In this document: piece by piece, positions 1 through 5,528 of the stretch
Layout: the number at the start of each line of letters is the position of its first letter
Numbering within the stretch: the stretch's first letter is position 1
Assembly (NCBI GenBank): GCA_021779435.1
Contig: JAJYAR010000122.1
Span: 1 to 7,472 of the forward strand
DNA: 7,472 nt
Direction: 5' to 3'
Source of the DNA: a bacterium
Lineage (GTDB): Bacteria > Verrucomicrobiota > Verrucomicrobiae > JAJYAR01
Notes under the pieces: generated by a model
Seen by the model: only the letters and a program-made list of their open reading frames with translations
What the model was told of the DNA's origin: nothing
Database searches by the model: none
Translations under genes and position numbers: made by a program

Positions 1-2
1 CG

Positions 3-314
3 TTCACCGCGCTCGCGAAGCTCCATCAGGAATTCTCGCCCCACGGCCTCCGGATTGTCGCGGTTGGAATCGACGAGCGGCCCGCGGCGGCGATTTCCTT
101 CCTGAAACGAACCGAGGCGCCGTTCGTTGTCGTTCATGACCACGATCGGAAGCTGGTCTCGCGGGTGGGCGTGCCGACAATGCCCTCGAGCTATCTCGTC
201 GATCGGTCGGGCCGGGTGCGCTTCGTGCATGTCGGCTTTCACGGTCAACTCGACGAAATGCGCCGGCAGATCGGGCAGCTGCTCGCCGAGCAGGCGGCGG
301 AGGGGGCACGATGA
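3..314 (+). CDS. TlpA-like thioredoxin-fold protein, C-terminal part (5' end outside window)
   Basis: The open frame enters from the left edge and ends at TGA 312-314, giving about 103 visible residues. They form the second half of a thioredoxin fold of the TlpA/ResA type: a helix and strand (...LRIVAVGIDE), then the segment VGVPTMPSSYLVDRSG, which matches the family pattern 'xPTTFLIDxxG' around the cis-proline (codon 183-185), then the last strand (VRFVHVGF) and a C-terminal helix. The CxxC active site that would prove disulfide-reductase activity would lie upstream of the window and is not seen. In this family the protein is exported or membrane-anchored and acts on thiols or disulfides outside the cytoplasm. 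The stop codon overlaps the start of the DUF4266 gene by 4 nt (ATGA), so the two are probably co-translated. TlpA-like genes beside DUF4266 genes are, to my recollection, a recurring arrangement. A peroxiredoxin-like protein is the main alternative. Confidence 0.8.
   Translation, partial: FTALAKLHQEFSPHGLRIVAVGIDERPAAAISFLKRTEAPFVVVHDHDRKLVSRVGVPTMPSSYLVDRSGRVRFVHVGFHGQLDEMRRQIGQLLAEQAAEGAR
299..303 (+). promoter_or_regulatory. Strong ribosome binding site of the DUF4266 gene
   Basis: GGAGG at 299-303, continued by a G-run to 306, sits 7 nt before the ATG at 311. It lies inside the end of the thioredoxin-like gene and fixes the start of the next gene despite the ATGA overlap. It is the clearest Shine-Dalgarno site in the window. 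Confidence 0.7.
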
Positions 315-544
315 AACCGAAGCTCCCGTCCGTGTTGATCCTCCTGTCCCTGTCGCTGGGCGTGACGGGCTGCGCAACGTCGCTCTCTCCTGTGAAGCCG
401 TGGGAGCGCGAAGCATTCACGGAGTATGCGATGCGACCGGATCGTGACCCGCTGGAAACCCTGTTCGTGGAGCACATCAACTTCTCCCGTGAAGCGGCGT
501 CGGGCGGCCGTGGCATCGGAGGAAGCGGCTGCGGCTGCAACTAG
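311..544 (+). CDS. DUF4266-family small lipoprotein
   Basis: This 77-residue protein starts with a basic n-region (MKPK), a hydrophobic core at residues 5-18 and a lipobox VTGC ending at Cys21, so it should be cleaved and lipidated to leave a mature peptide of about 57 residues. The mature part has the DUF4266 features: VKPWERE at 28-34, a DPLE segment near 46-49, EHINFSREAASGG at 54-66, and a glycine-rich tail ending GCGCN, with Cys74 and Cys76 as a CxC pair at the extreme C-terminus. The length is normal for the family, so the gene looks intact. A good GGAGG site and the ATGA overlap with the TlpA-like gene support the start. The function of DUF4266 is unknown. From memory it usually neighbours a DUF3570 outer-membrane protein, an ApbE-type flavin transferase and a TlpA-like protein; only the last is visible here. 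The CxC tail could bind a metal or be a thiol substrate of the neighbour, which is inference. Confidence 0.88.
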   Translation: MKPKLPSVLILLSLSLGVTGCATSLSPVKPWEREAFTEYAMRPDRDPLETLFVEHINFSREAASGGRGIGGSGCGCN

Positions 545-567
545 GGTGAGAAATCCTCCAATTTCCC

Positions 568-2208
568 ATGAAAACCCACACGCTTCGAATTCAACGACTG
601 ACGTTGCCGGGTGCGACGCTTCTGGCGTTGCTGCAACGTCTGCCAGCTCTGCCCTTTGCAGCCGAGGCGGAAGCCGCCCTCGTTTCATCGCCTCTCGGTC
701 AGGTGCTTCGCTCGGTGTTCGCGGCCGCCGCGGCGCTCGAGGCTATCCAGTCGGTTGCCGGCGCGACGCCGCTTGCCCCCAGCCAGGGAACCGAAACCGG
801 CACCAGCGTCACCGTCGGCTCCCCGGTGAACATCGCCTACACCGTGCTCGGCACACAGACTCCGCCCCTCTCGTGGAGAATTGGCGGCTCGGTGCCTCCG
901 GGGCTGAGTTTCTCGGGGAGAACCACGCCCGGGCTCGTGGACGTGACGACCTTGACGCTCACAGGGACGCCGACGACGGCAGGCACCTTCGACGTGACTC
1001 TGAGCGCGTTCGAAGGAGCCGGCGGCACGCTGGTCGAGTCCCCCATGTATCCGTACCAGATCGTCGTCAACGCGGCGGGAGGCGGCGGAGGTGGTGGCGG
1101 TGGTGGTGGCCCCGTGCCCGCGTTCACGCTGCAGCCGACGTCACAGACGATCGCGACCGGCGATACCGTCGTGTTCACGACGAACGCCACGGGAGCGACG
1201 GCCTACCGATGGCAGAAGAACGGCGCCGATGTCGCCGGGGCCGCGGACGTGCGGCTGCTGATTCGTGGAGCGACCGCGGCCGATGCGGGAACCTACACCG
1301 CGATCGCCACCAACTCGAGCGGCAGTGTGACCAGTGGCGCAGCGACGCTGACGGTCGCCGCCGTGGCTCCGGGAGACGCCGGAAGGCTGACGAACATCTC
1401 GGTGCGAACGGGCTCGGGGGCGGGCGACCAGATTCTCAACGTCGGCTTTTCTATCGGTGGCGCGGGCGCCTCCGGAGGAAAGCCCCTGCTTGTCCGCGTG
1501 AGTGGTCCGGCACTGGCGGGGTTCGGCGTGACTGGCACCATCAACGATCCGACGCTTGCGATCCAGCCGCTGGGCTCGACGACGGTCGTCGCCTCCAACG
1601 ACAACTGGAGCGGTAGCACCTCGGTGTCCTCGGCCGCCGCCTCGGTTGCCGCATTTCCGTGGACGAATTCAAGTTCCTTGGACGCGGCAGTCGTCACGAC
1701 CCTGAACCCGGGCGTTTACACCGCGCTTGCCGGTGGCAAAGGCACCGACACGGGTATCGTCCTCACCGAAATCTACGACACGACGCCGACGGCGAGCATC
1801 ACGGCGACAACGCCGCGGCTCGTGAACGTTTCGGCGCGGGCGCAGGTGAACGCCGGTGGCGGTGTGCTCATCGCCGGCTTTGTCGTGGGTGGCACGACAT
1901 CGAAGACCCTGTTGATCCGCGCCACAGGCCCGGCGCTCGCGCAGTTCGGCGTCGGAGGCACGCTGGTCGACCCAAAGCTCGAGGTGTGGACGCTCAGCGG
2001 GCTCAAGCTGTACGAAAACGACAACTGGGGCGGGGCGGCGTCGCTCGCCCAGGTTGTCGATTCCGTGGGCGCCTTCGCGATCTCGAATGCCGCGTCGAAG
2101 GACGCCGCGCTTCTGGTCACGCTTCCGCCCGGCGCCTACACCGCGGTGGTCAGCGGCGCGAACGACGGCACCGGCGTCGCGCTGGTCGAGTTGTACGAGG
2201 TAAAATGA
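568..2208 (+). CDS. Secreted multidomain Ig-like protein with two C-terminal beta-domain repeats
   Basis: The 546-residue protein looks extracellular. Residues 1-67 form an unusual leader with two hydrophobic stretches (about 12-32 and 45-66), ending at a possible AGA cleavage site. Residues 80-168 resemble a putative-Ig (He_PIG) domain, with PPGLSFSG and TLTGTPTTAGTFDVTLSA. Eleven glycines (171-181) make a flexible linker. Residues 185-263 are an Ig-like (I-set type) domain with YRWQKNG and DAGTYT, but both canonical cysteines are replaced. Residues 273-404 and 417-546 are two copies of a beta-rich domain sharing VSGPALAGFGV / ATGPALAQFGV, NDNW, PGVYTA / PGAYTA and a closing E(I/L)Y. No catalytic motif, LPXTG or PEP-CTERM signal is seen. 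Adhesion, surface coating or carbohydrate contact is plausible but unproven. The ATG at 568 follows the DUF4266 stop by 23 nt and has no clear Shine-Dalgarno site. No alternative start exists upstream, because an in-frame TGA lies at 547. Confidence 0.85.
   Translation: MKTHTLRIQRLTLPGATLLALLQRLPALPFAAEAEAALVSSPLGQVLRSVFAAAAALEAIQSVAGATPLAPSQGTETGTSVTVGSPVNIAYTVLGTQTPPLSWRIGGSVPPGLSFSGRTTPGLVDVTTLTLTGTPTTAGTFDVTLSAFEGAGGTLVESPMYPYQIVVNAAGGGGGGGGGGGPVPAFTLQPTSQTIATGDTVVFTTNATGATAYRWQKNGADVAGAADVRLLIRGATAADAGTYTAIATNSSGSVTSGAATLTVAAVAPGDAGRLTNISVRTGSGAGDQILNVGFSIGGAGASGGKPLLVRVSGPALAGFGVTGTINDPTLAIQPLGSTTVVASNDNWSGSTSVSSAAASVAAFPWTNSSSLDAAVVTTLNPGVYTALAGGKGTDTGIVLTEIYDTTPTASITATTPRLVNVSARAQVNAGGGVLIAGFVVGGTTSKTLLIRATGPALAQFGVGGTLVDPKLEVWTLSGLKLYENDNWGGAASLAQVVDSVGAFAISNAASKDAALLVTLPPGAYTAVVSGANDGTGVALVELYEVK
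1384..2205 (+). repeat. Tandem duplicated beta-domain within the Ig-like protein (protein-level repeat)
   Basis: Copy 1 covers about 1384-1779 (residues 273-404) and copy 2 about 1816-2205 (residues 417-546), separated by a Thr/Ala-rich linker of about 12 residues. Matching landmarks occur in the same order: RLxNxS at the start, a GF(S/V)(I/V)GG strand, GPALAxFGVxGT, DPxL, NDNW, (L/D)AAxxxTL(N/P)PGxYTA, and VL(T/V)E at the end. The copies are diverged at the DNA level, so this is an old domain duplication and not a recent DNA repeat. Confidence 0.8.
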
Positions 2209-2512
2209 ACGCTCGGACGTCGGGCCGGTCTCCCCGCCATCCGTGGCGATCTGCCCAACGCATAATGTCATCAGCCTGAATGCCGAATCCGCCACAGAGG
2301 CCCAACCCGAGCCAAGCCGGAAGCCCGCGCGACAACTCTCACCCGCACGAAACAGTGTGGGCCCCGATCGGTTAAGGTCTTCTCCGTGTACTCTGTGTCG
2401 GAGCTCCGTGTCCTCTGTGTCACTGCTTCGCTTCGGATTCCACTGAACTTGACGAAACGAGTGGCGCGGAGAAGGTGTGCACCGCTTCAGAATCCCCGGG
2501 ACCCACAATCGA
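2209..2512. other. Intergenic region before the response-regulator operon
   Basis: About 300 nt without a convincing gene. It holds a duplicated 18-mer at 2382-2421 and an 8-nt inverted partner of part of it (CACAGAGG at 2293-2300 against CCTCTGTG at 2412-2419). I see no hairpin followed by a T-tract after the Ig-like gene. I see no convincing sigma-70 promoter: TTGACG at 2449 lacks a -10 box at the right distance. The promoter of the four-gene operon presumably lies here but cannot be placed. Short open frames crossing the region have no recognisable protein content. Confidence 0.6.
2382..2421 (+). repeat. Duplicated 18-mer made of 9-nt units (CTCCGTGTx / CTCTGTGTC)
   Basis: CTCCGTGTACTCTGTGTC (2382-2399) and CTCCGTGTCCTCTGTGTC (2404-2421) differ at one position and are separated by GGAG. 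Each 18-mer is itself two related 9-mers. The element lies between genes, about 90 nt before the response-regulator start. I recall similar CTCCGTGTC / CTCTGTGTC runs dispersed in intergenic DNA of other environmental bacteria; that is memory and not tested here. Confidence 0.8.
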
Positions 2513-3190
2513 ATGCGCATCCTCGTGGTCGAAGACGAACGCCAGCTGGCCGGGCACATTGTGCGGGCCTTGGCGCGCCACGGCCACTCAGCGGTTGCCC
2601 GGCACGACGGCCAGGATGGCCTGCAGGCCGCGCTGGCTGCGCCTCCAGACCTGATCGTGCTCGATCTGAACCTGCCGTCGCTGGACGGCATGGCCGTGCT
2701 GGCGCGATTGCGGGCGGCGAACAGTCCGGCCCGTGTGCTTATCCTGACGGCGCGCGCCGAAGTGGAGAATCGTGTGAAGGGCCTGCACGCCGGGGCGGAC
2801 GACTATCTGGCAAAGCCCTTCTCGATCGACGAACTCTGCGCGCGGGTGGAGGCGCTCGGGCGACGCGGGGGTGTGCCCAGTCCGACGGAAGTCCTGAATG
2901 TCGCGGACCTCGTCATGGACGTGCGGGTCCGGCGGGTTTCCCGATCCGGGCGGCCGATTTCGCTTTCGCCACGGGAGTTCGACGTGCTTCAGGTGCTGAT
3001 GCAGGAACCCGGCCGGCCGTTCACGCGAACGGAGCTGTGCGAGCGCGTGTGGCAGAGGGATCACGAATACGATACGCGGACCGTCGAGGTCTTCATCACG
3101 CGGCTCAGGAGGAAGGTGGATGCCGGTTTTAACCCGCCGCTCATCCACACGGTTCGAAGCGTCGGCTACACCGTTCAGGCGCAGCAATGA
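2513..3190 (+). CDS. OmpR/PhoB-family response regulator
   Basis: This 225-residue protein has the full two-domain architecture. The receiver domain (about 1-118) has the acidic pocket Glu7-Asp8, phospho-acceptor Asp51 in VLDLNLP, Thr79 in LILTAR and Lys101 in DDYLAKPF. The C-terminal winged-helix domain (about 128-222) has LSPREFDVLQVL, the PFTRTELCERVW segment, a recognition helix near RTVEVFITRLRRKVD and the closing HTVRSVGYT wing. Phosphorylation by the kinase encoded two genes downstream should switch on DNA binding. I chose the ATG giving MRILVVEDE because family members normally start there, though no Shine-Dalgarno site precedes it. A GTG at 2477 would add 12 residues and has GGAG five bases upstream, so it is a real alternative. 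The stop overlaps the next start by ATGA. The target promoters are unknown; the regulator's own operon is the obvious candidate. Confidence 0.93.
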   Translation: MRILVVEDERQLAGHIVRALARHGHSAVARHDGQDGLQAALAAPPDLIVLDLNLPSLDGMAVLARLRAANSPARVLILTARAEVENRVKGLHAGADDYLAKPFSIDELCARVEALGRRGGVPSPTEVLNVADLVMDVRVRRVSRSGRPISLSPREFDVLQVLMQEPGRPFTRTELCERVWQRDHEYDTRTVEVFITRLRRKVDAGFNPPLIHTVRSVGYTVQAQQ

Positions 3191-3837
3191 ACCGTCCACG
3201 GTCGCCATTCCTCTTCGTCGGCTTCTCCCTTCTCGCGGCTGCCGGGATCTCCCGCGCGGCCACCATCGAGGGCACGGTCGCGTTGCCTGCCACCAGGACG
3301 GCGCCGGTGGTGAATCAGCGTTACGAGATCGTGTCGAAGGCCGGTGTTCTGTCGACGGATCCACCCGTGGCCGTGGTTTACCTCGAAGGTGTCGCGCCGA
3401 TTCCGGCTTCCGAGCTTCCCGTCAGGCAGATCGCGCAGAAGGAACTCATGTTCGTCCCCAGCCTGCTTCCGATCCAAGTCGGCACGCGCGTCGATTTTCC
3501 AAACCTCGATCCGACCTACCATAACGTCTTCTCCTTCTCGCCGGCGAAACGCTTCGATCTGGGACGCTATCGCACGGACGAGAAACCGCAGCCTTCGGTC
3601 GTGTTCGACACGCCCGGGTTGGTGACTCTCCGCTGTGACATTCACGAGCACATGCGCGCCCTGATCCTCGTGCTCGGGACTCCGCATTTCACGATAACGA
3701 GGCCGGATGGCAGCTATCGTCTCGAGGGGCTTCCCGCTGGAAAATACGTGCTCAAGGCCTGGATCGACAGCCGGACCACGCGGGCGAAGCCCGTTGAGTT
3801 GCGCGACGGGGAGTCGCTTCGGATCGACTTCCAATGA
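3187..3837 (+). CDS. Periplasmic cupredoxin-like protein ('methylamine utilization protein' type)
   Basis: The 216-residue protein has a signal peptide (basic start, hydrophobic core 8-20, cleavage likely after SRA at residue 24). Residues 84-162 form a cupredoxin-like fold: ELMFVPSLLPIQVGTRVDFPN, then DPTYHNVFSFS, then GLVTLRCDIHEHM. The likely type-1 copper ligands are His112, Cys150, His153 and Met156. The C-x2-H-x2-M spacing is the one found in amicyanin. Residues about 168-194 resemble a carboxypeptidase-regulatory-like beta-sandwich (PDGSYRLEGLPAGKYVLKAW). Such proteins are often auto-labelled 'methylamine utilization protein', but no methylamine dehydrogenase genes are present, so that label should not be read as function. 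Electron transfer or copper binding in the periplasm is likely. It lies between the response regulator and the kinase with ATGA overlaps on both sides, which implies a role in the same signalling pathway or its output. Confidence 0.85.
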   Translation: MNRPRSPFLFVGFSLLAAAGISRAATIEGTVALPATRTAPVVNQRYEIVSKAGVLSTDPPVAVVYLEGVAPIPASELPVRQIAQKELMFVPSLLPIQVGTRVDFPNLDPTYHNVFSFSPAKRFDLGRYRTDEKPQPSVVFDTPGLVTLRCDIHEHMRALILVLGTPHFTITRPDGSYRLEGLPAGKYVLKAWIDSRTTRAKPVELRDGESLRIDFQ

Positions 3838-5528
3838 GCTCTGGCGACAGCGGCGCCGGGCGGGTGGACGGGTTTCGCACAAAACTCTTCGTCGCGTTGA
3901 TGCTTGTGGCGTCCGCGGTGGCCGTGCTCGCCCTCTACATCTCGGAGCGGAGGCTCGCGGCAACCATCGAGTTCGAACTGCAGCGCGAGTTCGAAGCGGA
4001 GCTCGCGGTGGTTCATCGCGAGCAGACACTCAGGCACGCCGCGCTGGTCGAGCGCTGCCGCGCGCTCGTGCGGAAGCCGCGGATTCATGCGGCGCTGGAG
4101 GACGACGCACTCGACCTGTTGTATCCAAGCGCCCAGGATGAGCTTCGCGACGTGCTGGACGCGGGGACAGGGACAGCGGCTTCGTCGGATTCCCATTCCG
4201 GGACGCTTCGCGCGCGGTTCTACCGGTTCCTGGACAGGGCCGGACGCGTGATACCGCCGGGCGATGTCGATGCGGGGGCGGGCACCGCCGTGGACTCGCG
4301 GCTGGGCCTGCCGGGCGGCCTGGACGGCACCCAGCAGATCGGCTACCTGCTGCCGGAGGCGCCGGGGATGGAAACTCCTTACGAGGTGTACGCCACCCCC
4401 ATCATCTCCACCGAGACTGGCGAGCCGATCGCCGCCCTTGTCCTTGGGTTTGAGCCCTTGACGTTTTCGAGCGGGCGGGAGTTGCGGCGTGGGATCCTCA
4501 CGGAGGGCCGGGCGTGGCTTCCGGGTGTGCGCGACGAAGATGCGCGATCGCTCGTGCAGGTCATCGACGTAACGGCCAACGTGGATGCCGGGAGCCGCAG
4601 GGTGCAGCTGGCGGGAGTGGGATATCTGCTCTTTTTCGAACGGCTGAACCCCGGTTCGAGGTACGCGCCCACCTTCGAGCTGTCGCTCTATCCGCTCGAC
4701 CAGTTTGCCGACAGGAAGATCCGGCTGCGATGGAACATCGGCTTGCTTGCCGCCGGGCTCCTCGGGCTCTCGCTGTTCGCAAGCCGGATGCTCGCGTCGC
4801 GGCTTTCCGCTCCGGTCGAGAGGCTCGCCGTCGAATCGGAGCGTTCCGCCAGGTTTTCGGCCGATGCCTCGCACCAGCTGAAGACCCCGGTCGCGGTGCT
4901 TCGGGCCGGACTGGAGGAGCTGCTTTCGAACGAGGCCAATTCGGCGGATGACTGCAATCGCATCTCAGAGCTCATTCATCAGACGTACCGACTCTCGACG
5001 CTCATAGAGGATCTGATGCTGCTTTCGCGGATGGACTCGGGGCAGCTGCATCTGAAGCTCGAGGAGATCGATCTTGGCTACCTGATCTCGGCGGCTCTCG
5101 ACGACCTGGGTGCGATGCCGGACGCGGGGGATCTTCAGGTGGAGACCCGGCTGCCGCCGGTGCTTCGGATTCATGGCGAGCGTCGCTACACGCCGATCAT
5201 CCTGCAAAACCTGCTGGAGAACGCGCGGAAATACAACCGGCGGAACGGACGTATTGTGATCTCTGCGACGAACGAGGACGCGGTGGTGCGGCTGCGCATC
5301 GGGAATACCGGCAGGCCGATCGCCCCTGCGGCTCGTGAGCGGATCTTCGAGCGTTTCCATCGCGGCGGCGTGGGTGAGAATGTCCCGGGCTATGGCCTCG
5401 GGCTCAACCTGGCGCGTGAACTGGCGAGACTTCACGGAGGAGACGTGCGGCTGCTGAAATCGGATGAGGACTGGACGGAGTTCGAGGTGGAGTTCCGACG
5501 GATGCGCGCGGCGGTCGTTCAAACATGA
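3834..5528 (+). CDS. Transmembrane sensor histidine kinase (HisKA + HATPase_c)
   Basis: This 564-residue inner-membrane kinase has a membrane segment at about 18-37, a long extracytoplasmic region (38-298), a second membrane segment at about 300-318, and a cytoplasmic kinase core. The H-box is FSADASHQLKTPVAVLRAGL with His347 as phospho-acceptor. The N-box is ILQNLLENARKYN (456-468). The G1 region is IGNTGRPI (489-496), with Asn491 where many kinases have Asp. RERIFERFHRG is the F-box and GYGLGLNLAR (519-528) is G2. Catalysis should be intact, since kinases of the VanS type also carry non-Asp G1 boxes. The sensor part contains YEVYATPIISTETGEPIAALVLGFEP (residues 183-208), which resembles the last strands of a Cache/PAS-like fold; that assignment is tentative. 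A short linker and not a clear HAMP domain joins the second membrane segment to the H-box helix. It is the evident partner of the upstream regulator and overlaps both neighbours by ATGA. Confidence 0.93.
   Translation: MSSGDSGAGRVDGFRTKLFVALMLVASAVAVLALYISERRLAATIEFELQREFEAELAVVHREQTLRHAALVERCRALVRKPRIHAALEDDALDLLYPSAQDELRDVLDAGTGTAASSDSHSGTLRARFYRFLDRAGRVIPPGDVDAGAGTAVDSRLGLPGGLDGTQQIGYLLPEAPGMETPYEVYATPIISTETGEPIAALVLGFEPLTFSSGRELRRGILTEGRAWLPGVRDEDARSLVQVIDVTANVDAGSRRVQLAGVGYLLFFERLNPGSRYAPTFELSLYPLDQFADRKIRLRWNIGLLAAGLLGLSLFASRMLASRLSAPVERLAVESERSARFSADASHQLKTPVAVLRAGLEELLSNEANSADDCNRISELIHQTYRLSTLIEDLMLLSRMDSGQLHLKLEEIDLGYLISAALDDLGAMPDAGDLQVETRLPPVLRIHGERRYTPIILQNLLENARKYNRRNGRIVISATNEDAVVRLRIGNTGRPIAPAARERIFERFHRGGVGENVPGYGLGLNLARELARLHGGDVRLLKSDEDWTEFEVEFRRMRAAVVQT

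Noticed and set aside
1078..1110. Poly-glycine codon run as a phase-variable slippage tract
   Set aside because: The codons are mixed (GGA, GGC, GGT), with no long mononucleotide run, so it reads as a flexible interdomain linker and not a slippage switch.
426..1616. 396-codon open frame overlapping the DUF4266 and Ig-like genes
   Set aside because: Its translation is Arg/Ala/Gly-rich low-complexity of the kind produced by reading GC-rich genes out of frame, and the overlapping Ig-like frame has clear domains.
2449..2477. TTGACG as a -35 promoter box for the regulator operon
   Set aside because: At 16-18 nt downstream there is AAGGTG-like sequence with no resemblance to TATAAT, and the spacing would place transcription inside the likely ribosome-binding area.
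1669..2691. 340-codon antisense open frame spanning the intergenic region
   Set aside because: It covers the end of the Ig-like gene and the start of the response regulator on the wrong strand, has no recognisable domain and is Arg-rich. It is an antisense shadow of GC-rich codon use.
3714..4874. 386-codon antisense open frame inside the kinase
   Set aside because: The kinase frame has all catalytic boxes and membrane segments. The antisense product has no family features.
5301..5324. Degenerate, inactive kinase because Asn replaces Asp in the G1 box
   Set aside because: The N-box, F-box and G2 box and His347 are intact, and active VanS-type kinases also lack the Asp, so loss of activity is not supported.
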